DNA from: Holdemania massiliensis
Lineage (GTDB): Bacteria; Bacillota_I; Bacilli_A; Erysipelotrichales; Erysipelotrichaceae
Direction of reading: 5' to 3'
DNA: 64,000 nt
Assembly (NCBI RefSeq): GCF_022440805.1
Contig: NZ_JAKNTK010000001.1
Location: 434,001-498,000 of the forward strand
Made by a program: the position numbers and the translations under genes
Notes under the pieces: generated by a model
The model's input: only the letters and a program-made list of their open reading frames with translations
Database searches by the model: none
What the model was told of the DNA's origin: nothing
Part shown: positions 1 through 7,568 of the stretch, one piece after another
How positions within the stretch are numbered: the stretch's first letter is position 1
Layout: every line of letters starts with the position of its first letter

Positions 1-2
1 TA

Positions 3-419
3 CTCGTTTTTTCAGTAGGGTTGCTTTGTGTCCTTTTGAACGTGAATTTCAGTTCACTGCCTCTGCGGATGGGGGGTGCCGTTTTGAGTATTGCCGGTAC
101 CGCTGTATTTATTGCAGCTGTTATAACAATGCAGGATAATTGGCGGGCCGGGGTTTCACAAACCGACAAAACAGAACTTGTTACAAGTGGGATTTATCAA
201 TACAGCCGCAATCCTGCTTTTCTTGGCTTTGACCTTTTGTATCTCGGACTGTTGCTGATGTTTTTTAATTGGGCGTTATGTGTTGTATCCATCTTTGCCA
301 TGGTGATGTATCATTTACAAATCGTTAAGGTGGAAGAAGCGTTTCTGCAGGCTGCCTTTGGCGAGGAATATCTGAAATATAAGAAAGAGGTATGTCGTTA
401 TCTTGGCAGGAAACGATAG
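3..419 (+). CDS. isoprenylcysteine/phospholipid methyltransferase-like membrane protein (5' partial)
   Basis: The frame is open to the left edge, so the start lies outside the window. The visible part has at least three hydrophobic helices. The segment GIYQYSRNPAFLG matches the Y-x-x-x-R-N-P-x-[FY]-x-G signature of the PEMT/ICMT-type membrane methyltransferases, which bind S-adenosylmethionine in the C-terminal half and methylate lipids or prenylated or small acceptors. A charged C-terminal tail with paired acidic residues and EEYLKYKKEV follows, as is usual for the family. The acceptor in bacteria is mostly unknown. It stands alone before an intrinsic terminator. The family call is good; the substrate is not known. 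Confidence 0.75.
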   Translation, partial: LVFSVGLLCVLLNVNFSSLPLRMGGAVLSIAGTAVFIAAVITMQDNWRAGVSQTDKTELVTSGIYQYSRNPAFLGFDLLYLGLLLMFFNWALCVVSIFAMVMYHLQIVKVEEAFLQAAFGEEYLKYKKEVCRYLGRKR

Positions 420-459
420 TTTTAGGTTAAATATTAAGGAATAAACACGACCCGAATGT

Positions 460-498
460 CCTCTTTTCCTGTTCAATTCAGAGGGAAAAGGGGTTTTT
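460..498 (+). terminator. intrinsic terminator
   Basis: A ten-base-pair stem (460-469 with 484-493, one G-U pair) is followed directly by five T residues. It ends the transcript of the methyltransferase-like gene. Confidence 0.7.
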
Positions 499-658
499 CA
501 TAAGCCTAAGACCAAGTTGAAAAAAAGAATTGAAAAGATTCCAACTTTTTCCGCAGTTGTTTCACCTAATAATATAGGAGCCCAGAAAAAGATCTTTTTC
601 TAAAATCGGAGGTGATACCTTGGCGGCAATCTGATTTTAGATCGGAAGGAGCGAGCCT

Positions 659-1153
659 ATGAACAAAGAAGAAAAAAAGGACTTATTAGAAAAAACAATT
701 CTGGAACATCAGCGGATGCTGTACCGGATAGCATTTTCGATTATTAAAGATGAACAGTTGGCACTGGATGCGGTGCAGGAAACGATTGTCAAAGCGTATT
801 CCCAGATCTATCAGCTTCGCCAGCCGGAGTATATCAAAACCTGGCTGGTGCGGATCTGCATGAATGAGGCTAACGGTCTGTGCCGCAAGCAGATCACGCA
901 GCGGCAGCGTCAGACTGAGCTGCAGGCATATCAGGGGGTAACCGAGGATGCTTCGCCGACAGAATACAGCGATCTGTTTCAGGCAGTCATGGCGTTGGAA
1001 CCGAAATTGCGGACGGTCATTGTTCTGCGGTTTTTTGAGGAATTGAAATTTGATGAAATTGCAGCGATGACGCAGACCAACGTCAACACGATTAAATCCC
1101 AAGTGTATAAAGGCTTGGATCTCTTAAAAGCCCAGTTAAAACAGGAGGTGTAA
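659..1153 (+). CDS. ECF RNA polymerase sigma factor (SigV-like)
   Basis: At 164 aa this is the usual size for an extracytoplasmic-function sigma-70 factor. Residues about 10-75 form sigma region 2 (LALDAVQETIVKAYSQI, then a WLVRICMNEA helix). Residues about 105-160 form region 4 with the helix-turn-helix around FDEIAAMTQTNVNTIKSQV. Regions 1 and 3 are missing, as expected. The start is supported by a GGAAGGAG ribosome site. The next gene begins 3 bases after the stop and is an RsiV-type anti-sigma factor, so the pair probably forms one operon. In Bacillus and Clostridioides such pairs respond to lysozyme; applying that here is inference from the partner gene. Confidence 0.9.
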   Translation: MNKEEKKDLLEKTILEHQRMLYRIAFSIIKDEQLALDAVQETIVKAYSQIYQLRQPEYIKTWLVRICMNEANGLCRKQITQRQRQTELQAYQGVTEDASPTEYSDLFQAVMALEPKLRTVIVLRFFEELKFDEIAAMTQTNVNTIKSQVYKGLDLLKAQLKQEV

Positions 1154-1156
1154 ATT

Positions 1157-2011
1157 ATGCAGGAACCTTGGAAAAAAGCCAGAGAAGAATATCAGAATCA
1201 ACCCATTCCCCCACAGCTGGAGGCTCAGGTAAAACAAGCGATTGGAGAAGGACGGCAGTCATCGCCAAGGCAGCATTGGCTTAAAAAAGGATTGATTAGT
1301 TTTGCAGCCGCGGCTGCCTGCTTCACCCTCATGATGCATGGCTCTCCCGTCTTTGCGCAGACGGTGGCCAATCTGCCCGTGATCGGTGAATTTCTGAGAA
1401 TTGTAACCGGCGTTCAGATTGAGAAGGAAGACGTTAATGAAGTGATTCACATTACGCTGCCAAAGGTGGAAAACAGCGGCAATCCGGAGTTTGAAAAACA
1501 GATTAATCAGCGGATTGAAGAAGAACTGGAAAATTTATCCCAGGAAGCCCGGACGCAGGCTGAAGATTTGAAAAACAATGCGGAAGGAAAAACAGGAACC
1601 TATCATCCTGTGGATTTCTATGCCGCCTATCAGATTTATTACAATCAAGGTGCATTGGTCAGCTTTTCAATTGATACCACAACAACGATGGCCAGTGCTT
1701 ATGAACAGCGGTATTTCTTCAATTTGGATTTGGAAAGCGGGAAAGAGCTGACATTGGCTGAAGTCATCGGATCAGAAAACTTAGCTGCTGCAGATCAGCA
1801 AGTTCGTTCTCAGATTGAACAGCGGCTGGCCCAGGATCCGACCTCGTTCTTTGATTTTGACGAAGAAGGTGGCTATACTGGATTAAGTGAGAATCAGAAG
1901 TTTTATATCAATGAGAACCGTCAGGCTGTGATTGTTTTTGATGAATATGAAATTGCTCCGGGAGCTACGGGGACTCCGGAATTCATTCTGGATCTGCCGT
2001 TGTTAAAATAG
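1157..2011 (+). CDS. rsiV: RsiV-type anti-sigma factor, DUF3298 ectodomain
   Basis: The 284 residues show about 44 cytoplasmic residues, one membrane helix (about 45-67) and a large outside domain, the layout of B. subtilis RsiV, which is almost the same length. The C-terminal part has typical DUF3298/RsiV features: a strand ending FNLDLESGKELTLAEVI, then FYINENRQAVIVF and DEYEIAPGATG. Known RsiV proteins bind lysozyme directly, are cleaved by signal peptidase and then RasP, and release SigV. It follows the sigma gene by 3 bases with its own AGGAGG site. No oatA or dlt target genes lie in the window. The family call is strong; lysozyme as ligand is an inference. Confidence 0.85.
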   Translation: MQEPWKKAREEYQNQPIPPQLEAQVKQAIGEGRQSSPRQHWLKKGLISFAAAAACFTLMMHGSPVFAQTVANLPVIGEFLRIVTGVQIEKEDVNEVIHITLPKVENSGNPEFEKQINQRIEEELENLSQEARTQAEDLKNNAEGKTGTYHPVDFYAAYQIYYNQGALVSFSIDTTTTMASAYEQRYFFNLDLESGKELTLAEVIGSENLAAADQQVRSQIEQRLAQDPTSFFDFDEEGGYTGLSENQKFYINENRQAVIVFDEYEIAPGATGTPEFILDLPLLK

Positions 2012-2027
2012 AATTTTTAATGATAAG

Positions 2028-2058
2028 ACAGGCTGTCATTTTTTGGACAGCTTGTTTT
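2028..2058 (+). terminator. intrinsic terminator after sigma/anti-sigma operon
   Basis: The ten-base stem ACAGGCTGTC pairs with GACAGCTTGT (one G-U) around an eight-base loop, followed by TTTT. Confidence 0.65.
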
Positions 2059-2152
2059 ACTTTTAAGAATAAACGCGCTATCATAAGAAAAAATCAGGTT
2101 TCTGATTCTGTGGGAAAACTCCAAAGGTGAAAAAGCAGAGGGGAAGGTTGAA

Positions 2153-3103
2153 GTGGAAGCAAAAGAGAATGTACGGGGACGATTTGCGCCCAGCCCCAGC
2201 GGGCGAATGCATTTGGGCAATGTATGTGCGGCTCTGCTGAGCTGGTTGTCAGTCCGTTCGCAGCGAGGTGTTTGGCTGCTGCGGATTGAAGATCTCGATC
2301 CCCAGCGCAGCCGTCGGGAATATGCTGAATGGATTCAGTCCGACTTACAGTGGCTGGGATTGGATTGGGATGAGGAACCAGTTTGGCAAAGTGAACGAAC
2401 GTCAATTTATGAAGCGAAACTGGATCAGCTGCGACGGCAGAATTTGATTTATCCCTGCTTTTGCAGCCGAGCGGATCTGCACAGTGCAAGTGCGCCGCAT
2501 GGAACTGACGGCGAGCTGCTTTACAGCGGACGCTGCCGGAATTTAAGCGAGGAACAACATCTTGCGCAGGCCAAAATCCGGCGTCCTGCCTTGCGGATAA
2601 GCGTTAACAAGGCACCGATATCTTTTACCGACGGACTTCAAGGACAGATAAGGCAGCGGCTGGATCAAACCTGCGGCGATTTTATTGTGCGGCGTTCTGA
2701 CGGTGTTTTCGCTTATCAGCTGGCAGTTGTGGTTGATGATGGTTTAATGGGAATGACCGAAGTGGTCCGCGGTCTGGATCTTTTGTCATCCACACCCCGT
2801 CAGCTCTATTTATACCGCTGTCTCGGTTTGCCGGAACCGAAATTTTATCACATTCCGCTTTTAATGAACGTTCAGGGACAGCGGTTGTCCAAGCGTGATC
2901 AGGCACTGGATTTAGGTGAACTGCGCCGGAGGTGGAGTGCGCCGGAGTTGATCGGCAAGCTGGCCTGGCTGCTCGGCCTGCGGGAAAGTGAAGAAGCCAT
3001 AGAAGCCAAGGCGCTGATTCAGGACTTTGACTGGGCTAAAGTAAAACGGGAGCCAATCCTTGTACCGGAAACCCTTTTTATACGCTCCTATGAAATTGGA
3101 TAA
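2153..3103 (+). CDS. gluQ: glutamyl-Q tRNA(Asp) synthetase
   Basis: This is a class I synthetase core without an anticodon-binding domain (316 aa against about 500 for GltX), the mark of GluQRS, which attaches glutamate to queuosine-34 of tRNA-Asp. Residues 10-23 carry the HIGH-type motif as RFAPSPSGRMHLGN. L245-D249 (LSKRD) is the KMSKS equivalent. C102, C104, Y124 and C128 fit the CxC...YxxxC zinc site of GluQRS. The GTG start at 2153 follows an AGGGGAAGG ribosome site at good spacing; no nearer ATG keeps the HIGH region intact. It appears monocistronic. GluQRS is commonest in Proteobacteria, so its presence here is notable. Confidence 0.9.
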   Translation: MEAKENVRGRFAPSPSGRMHLGNVCAALLSWLSVRSQRGVWLLRIEDLDPQRSRREYAEWIQSDLQWLGLDWDEEPVWQSERTSIYEAKLDQLRRQNLIYPCFCSRADLHSASAPHGTDGELLYSGRCRNLSEEQHLAQAKIRRPALRISVNKAPISFTDGLQGQIRQRLDQTCGDFIVRRSDGVFAYQLAVVVDDGLMGMTEVVRGLDLLSSTPRQLYLYRCLGLPEPKFYHIPLLMNVQGQRLSKRDQALDLGELRRRWSAPELIGKLAWLLGLRESEEAIEAKALIQDFDWAKVKREPILVPETLFIRSYEIG

Positions 3104-3137
3104 AAAAACAGCGGAGATCTTAATAACTCTTCCGCTG
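3102..3137 (-). terminator. intrinsic terminator for the TetR gene, overlapping the gluQ stop
   Basis: CAGCGGA (3109-3115) pairs with TCCGCTG (3131-3137). Read on the minus strand the stem is followed by seven T residues. It sits directly at the gluQ stop codon. Confidence 0.65.
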
Positions 3138-3201
3138 ATTGAATCGTAGTGCACTTAGTATAGAAAGAAAAATGCAGATTGAATAGGAACAGAAAATGAA
3201 T

Positions 3202-3801
3202 TTATTCCAAAGGAAGGCATTGCATATATTCCGCATGCCTTTCTTTTTGTACGTGGCTCTCCAGAAGATACCAGTGAATGGTTAAAAAATCCGGATATAA
3301 AATCTGATCTTCTTCAAGCCGGTAGAATGAATTCTTGATCCAAATCAGGTGACTGTCCATGATCATGCGGGTAAAAGCATGTCTCTCCTGTTCACTGCGC
3401 CAGGGAACCAGACAGCCTTGATCGCTCAGACACTGCAGGGAAAGTTCAAGATGTTCTTCAATCTGACTGACGGCATTGACATTGTGCCGGTAGAATTCGG
3501 GTGTTGCCCTGCCTAATTCATCTACGGTATAGAAGAAGCGATTGACGATCAGGCTGTCGATCATCGCCCTAATTAACGCAAAGAATTCTTCAAAATTGGA
3601 TGCCGGAGCCTGGTTCATAAAATCCGGCCAGCGCAGCAGCGCAATCATCAGATCTTCCTTTTTATGATAGTGATAGGTCAGATTGCCTAGACTGATGTTG
3701 AGCGCACCGGCAATGTCCCGCATCGTTGTTTCCTGATACCCTTTTTCGTTGAAAAAAGTTTGGGCTGTGCGAAGAATCGCTTCTTTCAGATTTCCTCTCA
3801 T
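3202..3801 (-). CDS. TetR-family transcriptional regulator
   Basis: The N-terminal DNA-binding domain (about residues 1-55) has the TetR helix-turn-helix: TTMRDIAGALNISLGNLTYH then YHKKEDLM. The C-terminal ligand domain is not assignable to a ligand. The ATG at 3801 is preferred over an in-frame GTG at 3810, because the GTG would lie directly against the ribosome site. The gene is divergent from the FMN-motif lipoprotein at 3927, and the shared region holds a strong promoter with a ten-base inverted repeat just downstream of the -10. Repression of that lipoprotein by this protein is therefore likely (inference). Confidence 0.88.
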   Translation of the reverse strand: MRGNLKEAILRTAQTFFNEKGYQETTMRDIAGALNISLGNLTYHYHKKEDLMIALLRWPDFMNQAPASNFEEFFALIRAMIDSLIVNRFFYTVDELGRATPEFYRHNVNAVSQIEEHLELSLQCLSDQGCLVPWRSEQERHAFTRMIMDSHLIWIKNSFYRLEEDQILYPDFLTIHWYLLESHVQKERHAEYMQCLPLE

Positions 3802-3862
3802 AATGATCACCTGCCCCTCATTCTAGCATGCCCTGAAGTTTCTGGCAAACTGGGGAACAGGC

Positions 3863-3891
3863 TTGACAAAGCGAGAAAAAGTGCTTAGAAT
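3863..3891 (+). promoter_or_regulatory. sigma-70-type promoter of the FMN-motif lipoprotein
   Basis: TTGACA (3863-3868), a 17-base spacer and TAGAAT (3886-3891) form a near-consensus promoter 36 bases before the lipoprotein start codon. Confidence 0.75.
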
Positions 3892-3919
3892 CCATATTAG
3901 TACAATGTGCTAATATGGA
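3891..3919. promoter_or_regulatory. candidate TetR operator
   Basis: TCCATATTAG and CTAATATGGA form a perfect ten-base inverted repeat separated by nine bases. It begins at the last base of the -10 box and runs into the ribosome site (GGAGGG), so a bound repressor would cover the transcription start. The position between divergent TetR and lipoprotein genes supports an operator; binding is inferred. Confidence 0.7.
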
Positions 3920-3926
3920 GGGAAAA

Positions 3927-4832
3927 ATGAAGAAAAATTTAATTGCTTTGTTCCTGCTGGCCGGCTTGATGATGACGGCCTGTTCATCGACACCAGCGCC
4001 AACATCTGCGCCAACCCCAGAAACCACCCCAGCGCCAACCTCAACTCCGGAAGCACCGGCTGTTGAATACCGCAATATTGAGATCGAGAAGCTGGCTGCG
4101 GAAGGCATGAAAATGTCATTTGCGACAGTGTACGGGATTTATAACCAGGAAGGCGACGCAGTAGACAGTTCAATTCAAACGACGGTCTATGTTAATGATG
4201 AAACACAGGAAGTAGTCTATATTGATATCGAGGAGGCTTTGCTTCCGGTGACGGTCTCCGGAGCCGAAGGCTGGGCAGTGTTAACTGAAGAATCTGCAGC
4301 TGCTCTGAGGGATGCTATTCTCTCAGTGGGTGAAATTCAGGTTCCGTCGGCCTTTGAACTGAACGGGCTGGTTTGGACTGGAACCGTGCAGAATGATCAA
4401 GTGACCTATACTGCTGCGGTGAACGGCGCAGACATGGAATTTATGGAATATATCACGACACAGGAAGGCGGCGCCTGGTATCATGCAAGTTTGGCTCAGC
4501 CGGCACAGCTGCTGGACAGTGAGGGAAAGCCGGCGGTGGAAATTAAAATCGGTACGAAGGCCTCGATTGAACACGGCGTTGGCTTCTGGCCGAGTCCAAT
4601 CACTTTCCCAGGCAATATTGAACTGATCAAAAATTATGTTTATGATCACGGCACGAATTACGGAACTTATCCTGAAAACACGGATATTGTGAAGAATGAA
4701 GCCGGTGAATGGGTTGTTGCGGATGTGACGACAGGGGCGACCTTAGCAGGAACACCTAACTATCTGAACCAGATCAAACAAGCCAGTGAGTTGATCGCGG
4801 CCGGTCAGGGTATGGCGTATCCGGCAGAATAA
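3927..4832 (+). CDS. lipoprotein with a covalent-FMN attachment motif
   Basis: A lipoprotein signal peptide ends in LMMTAC (Cys19), followed by a Thr/Pro/Ala-rich spacer to about residue 48 that would hold the domain off the membrane. Residues 266-272 read DVTTGAT, which fits the Dxx[ST]G[AS]T flavinylation motif where ApbE attaches FMN to the last threonine. The rest is related to the lipoprotein at 56831-57700: both have EY...AAWY or GAWY segments, then a Gly-rich stretch and the motif near the C terminus. ATG 3927 is chosen over an upstream in-frame ATG (3915) that lies inside the operator and lacks a ribosome site. An electron-carrier role is plausible but unproven. Confidence 0.75.
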   Translation: MKKNLIALFLLAGLMMTACSSTPAPTSAPTPETTPAPTSTPEAPAVEYRNIEIEKLAAEGMKMSFATVYGIYNQEGDAVDSSIQTTVYVNDETQEVVYIDIEEALLPVTVSGAEGWAVLTEESAAALRDAILSVGEIQVPSAFELNGLVWTGTVQNDQVTYTAAVNGADMEFMEYITTQEGGAWYHASLAQPAQLLDSEGKPAVEIKIGTKASIEHGVGFWPSPITFPGNIELIKNYVYDHGTNYGTYPENTDIVKNEAGEWVVADVTTGATLAGTPNYLNQIKQASELIAAGQGMAYPAE

Positions 4833-4834
4833 GT

Positions 4835-4880
4835 AAAAAAAGCAGAATTTGAAGGATTTAAAACTTTCAAATCTGCTTTT
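4835..4880. terminator. bidirectional intrinsic terminator
   Basis: The stem AAAAGCAGA / TCTGCTTTT, with an inner TTGAA/TTCAA pairing, lies between the converging lipoprotein and ZIP transporter genes. It has a T-run on both strands. Confidence 0.7.
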
Positions 4881-4882
4881 CC

Positions 4883-5656
4883 TTAACCCATTATTGAAAT
4901 AAGCACAAACCCTAGCAGGAAACCAGTCAGCTGGAATACCAAAGGCCGGCGTCCGCTGTCCATCAACGTGACCTGCGGTAAGATTTCGTAGTAGGTGACA
5001 TACAACATACATCCGGCTGCAAAGGCCAGGGTAAATCCGATGAAAACCGGACTGATCGAACCTAACAGGACACCGGCGATACCACCGATCAAAGTCGGCA
5101 GTCCGCTCAGGGCTACCAGAAGCAGTGCTTTGCCCCGGCTGACGCCGCCGCTGCGCAGCGGAACAATCATGCCCATGCCTTCCGGCAGATTATGCAGAGC
5201 CAGAAGCAGTGCCATCATAACACCGGTTTTAATTTCATACAAGGCACTGGAACCGACCGCCATGCCTTCCGGGAAATTATGCAATGCAACAGAAGCGATC
5301 ATCATCAGACCTAACTGGATCAGTTTCTGATTGTTGACAGTTTCCATCGCATGATGGTGATGATGCAGATCATCCAGTTCATCCGGCTGCTGATCATGAT
5401 GGTGGAAGACGCCGTCAAATTTTAATAAAAGCAGCACACCCAGCGCACACCCGATGACCGCAATCGTTAATCCGGCTTCTTCCAAGGCTTCCGGCATCAG
5501 ATCGAAACAGATCATGCTAATCATCATTCCGGCGGAAAAGGCCAGCAGGCAGCTTAATGATTTTGAAGACCGCGGATCAATGCGCAGGCCGAGAATTCCT
5601 CCAGCCAAGGTGCCCAGCACCCCCGCGACAAACGTTAATAACACAGCAGCAAACAT
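4883..5656 (-). CDS. ZIP-family divalent metal transporter
   Basis: The 257 residues contain about eight membrane helices. The two metal-coordinating motifs are clear: HNFPEG at 126-131 and HNLPEG at 155-160. A histidine-rich cytoplasmic loop (HHHDQQ and a run of five His, residues 85-102) lies between helices 3 and 4, as in ZIP proteins. Members move Zn, Fe or Mn into the cytoplasm; the closest bacterial type is ZupT/gufA-like. A GAAAGGAAGG ribosome site supports the start. The gene is single, with a terminator shared with the converging lipoprotein. The exact metal cannot be read from sequence. Confidence 0.88.
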   Translation of the reverse strand: MFAAVLLTFVAGVLGTLAGGILGLRIDPRSSKSLSCLLAFSAGMMISMICFDLMPEALEEAGLTIAVIGCALGVLLLLKFDGVFHHHDQQPDELDDLHHHHHAMETVNNQKLIQLGLMMIASVALHNFPEGMAVGSSALYEIKTGVMMALLLALHNLPEGMGMIVPLRSGGVSRGKALLLVALSGLPTLIGGIAGVLLGSISPVFIGFTLAFAAGCMLYVTYYEILPQVTLMDSGRRPLVFQLTGFLLGFVLISIMG

Positions 5657-5987
5657 AAGGATCGCCTTCCTTTCAGCGTCTTTAATTATATCAAACGTGT
5701 CAAGATTGATTAGCTGTTTGCTTCCAGTCTGCCCGCTTTCCTATTCCCTAGTCTTTGTGAGGACTGTTTTCATTCCTGAAAATTTTATCTCCAAAGTGAA
5801 GTTGAATGTGAAAAAAACGACAATTTCAGGTATAATATAATAAACAGTAAGACATTTTAGTTTCAACTTTTCACACTTGTGGAATCTCAGATATCGTTGA
5901 GTTGAGAAATAAGGAATATCTGAAAAAAGGATCGCGATATCATGAGGCAGAATTATGAAAGATCGTCAATGAAAGGAGGGGTAAGAA
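5657..5987. other. divergent intergenic region
   Basis: This holds the upstream regions of the ZIP transporter (minus) and the small lipoprotein (plus). TATAAT at 5831-5836 with a weak -35 (GTGAAA at 5808-5813, 17-base spacing) could serve the plus-strand gene. CAGATAT and ATATCTG near 5888-5924 could form a weak hairpin in its leader. No gene was found. Confidence 0.45.
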
Positions 5988-6461
5988 ATGAAGAAATTCT
6001 CTGTTTTTCTGGCCATTCTGTTATGCTTGTTGGGATGTCAGGCTAAACCGACAACAGAAGAGACACTGAAAGCGCAGGCGGAACTTTTCTTACAAAAAGT
6101 CGATACACTGCCGCAGCTTTCCGCAGCAGTTGAAGACGAGAAAACATCGCAGGAAGAGGCTTCCCAGCTTGTGGAAGAGTGGAATAAAGCGTTGGTGGAA
6201 CACTTGAAGCCAGTGATGACAGACCAGGGAATAACCAATTTTATCTCCAGACGCATGTCAACCGGTTTTAACCGACTTCTAGGAATCAGCGAAGAAGAGA
6301 GTACGGCGGAGCATCGTCAGGTCACATCCGTGGAACAGCTCAGCGGTGGCGATTATGATGTCATGGTTACTTATACCGCCAAGGAGAAGGAAGTTCGGCT
6401 TTTGCTCAACTTTAAGGAAACGGATGAAGGCTGGCGAATTGAATCGCTGCGCATCCGATAG
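5988..6461 (+). CDS. small lipoprotein of unknown function
   Basis: A 157-aa protein with a short lipoprotein signal peptide (LLCLLGC, Cys17). The mature part is mostly helical at first (LPQLSAAVEDEKTSQEEASQ), followed by a strand-rich C-terminal region (YDVMVTYTAKEKEVRLLLNF) that resembles the fold of small NTF2-like or DUF4878-type surface lipoproteins. No catalytic motif is visible, and I do not recognise the family with confidence. An AAAGGAGGGG ribosome site supports the start. It has its own terminator, so it is monocistronic. Confidence 0.7.
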   Translation: MKKFSVFLAILLCLLGCQAKPTTEETLKAQAELFLQKVDTLPQLSAAVEDEKTSQEEASQLVEEWNKALVEHLKPVMTDQGITNFISRRMSTGFNRLLGISEEESTAEHRQVTSVEQLSGGDYDVMVTYTAKEKEVRLLLNFKETDEGWRIESLRIR

Positions 6462-6490
6462 ATTGTAAAGCAACGCTGCGAAGGAGTAAG

Positions 6491-6524
6491 AAAGTCAGTG
6501 TGATTGAGAATGCACTGGCTTTTT
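6491..6524 (+). terminator. intrinsic terminator
   Basis: AAAGTCAGTG pairs with CACTGGCTTT (one G-U), followed by TTTTT, downstream of the small lipoprotein gene. Confidence 0.7.
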
Positions 6525-6649
6525 CAATTTTCTAGCGAATCGGGCTGCCTAAGCGTATTTCTCTAATTTTTAAGCTTGTGGACTGGAATCTCATACGGAT
6601 AATAGAAATAAAATGGTATAATAAGGCCAACAGAAAGTGAGGACAGAAA

Positions 6650-7513
6650 ATGATCAAATTTAATGAAAAACAACTGGTCATGCAGTCAGTGGAGGGCAAG
6701 GTGCATCCGCCGATCATGAAGCGTCAATATCGCACTGGCAGTGATGGAAGACCTTGGATTTTACCGGCTACCGGAGGAATCACGTATAATTTCCAGATTG
6801 GGGATGGCTGCATGGGCTTGGCCGGCGACCATGTGGAGCCGGGCGTCAGTACAAAGAATCCGGATTCGGCGATGGATATGGCCTACAACACGCTGACCTG
6901 CGTTGGCAATCAGGCCAAGGTGATCACGGGTGAGGCCAAAGGGACGATCGGTTATGTTACCGGAAAGCACGGCGGAATTGACCATGTCATGATTGCGTTT
7001 GAACAGGAAGTCCTGGAGAAACTGACGATTGATGATAAATTCTTAGTGAAGGCTTGTGGTCAGGGTATGGCACTGACTGACTATCCGGAGATTACGGTCA
7101 TGAATCTCGATCCGCAGCTGCTCAATAAAATGGGAATCGAAGAAGTGGACGGATGTCTAATTGTTCCAGTTACCAAAGTCATTCCCGCAGCGTTGATGGG
7201 TTCCGGTCTGGGCAGCGATACCATGCTCAGTGGGGATTATGACATCATGACGCGGGATTCCAAGTCTTTTGAGGAATTGAGCTTGCAGGAACTGCGGTTC
7301 GGAGATATTGTGATGATTCAGGATCATTGCAATGATCACGGTCCGGATTATTGCCAGGGAGCGGTGACCATCGGTGTCATTATTCATGGTGACAGCTATA
7401 TTTCAGGGCATGGTCCAGGGGTTACGGTGCTGATGAGCTGCCGTCAGCCGAAGATCAAGGCAAAGCTGGATCCGAGCGCAAATCTGGCGAAATATCTTAA
7501 TTTTAAAAAATAA
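6650..7513 (+). CDS. DUF4438 domain-containing protein
   Basis: A 287-aa soluble protein matching my memory of DUF4438, a family of unknown function in Firmicutes, Thermotogae and archaea. Recognisable conserved parts are GDGCMGLAGDHVEPGVS, the Gly/His-rich GYVTGKHGGIDHV, and a late HCNDHGPDYCQGAVTIG segment followed by SGHGPGV. The His and Asp clusters suggest metal binding or a hydrolytic site, but none is proven. A TATAAT at 6617-6622 lies in front. The PucR-family regulator follows after 55 bases containing a weak hairpin, so the two genes are probably functionally linked. Confidence 0.8.
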   Translation: MIKFNEKQLVMQSVEGKVHPPIMKRQYRTGSDGRPWILPATGGITYNFQIGDGCMGLAGDHVEPGVSTKNPDSAMDMAYNTLTCVGNQAKVITGEAKGTIGYVTGKHGGIDHVMIAFEQEVLEKLTIDDKFLVKACGQGMALTDYPEITVMNLDPQLLNKMGIEEVDGCLIVPVTKVIPAALMGSGLGSDTMLSGDYDIMTRDSKSFEELSLQELRFGDIVMIQDHCNDHGPDYCQGAVTIGVIIHGDSYISGHGPGVTVLMSCRQPKIKAKLDPSANLAKYLNFKK

Positions 7514-7520
7514 ACAGAGC

Positions 7521-7552
7521 TGCCGGTTTTCAATTGAGAACCGGCCTTTCTG
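7521..7552 (+). terminator. weak terminator or attenuator hairpin
   Basis: GCCGGTT and AACCGGC form a stem followed by only three T residues. It lies between DUF4438 and the PucR-type gene, so some read-through is likely. Confidence 0.45.
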
Positions 7553-7568
7553 AAGGAAAGGAGAGTTT

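Noticed and set aside
3104..3141. Terminator for gluQ on the plus strand
   Set aside because: The hairpin has a T-run only on the minus strand, so it is assigned to the TetR gene.
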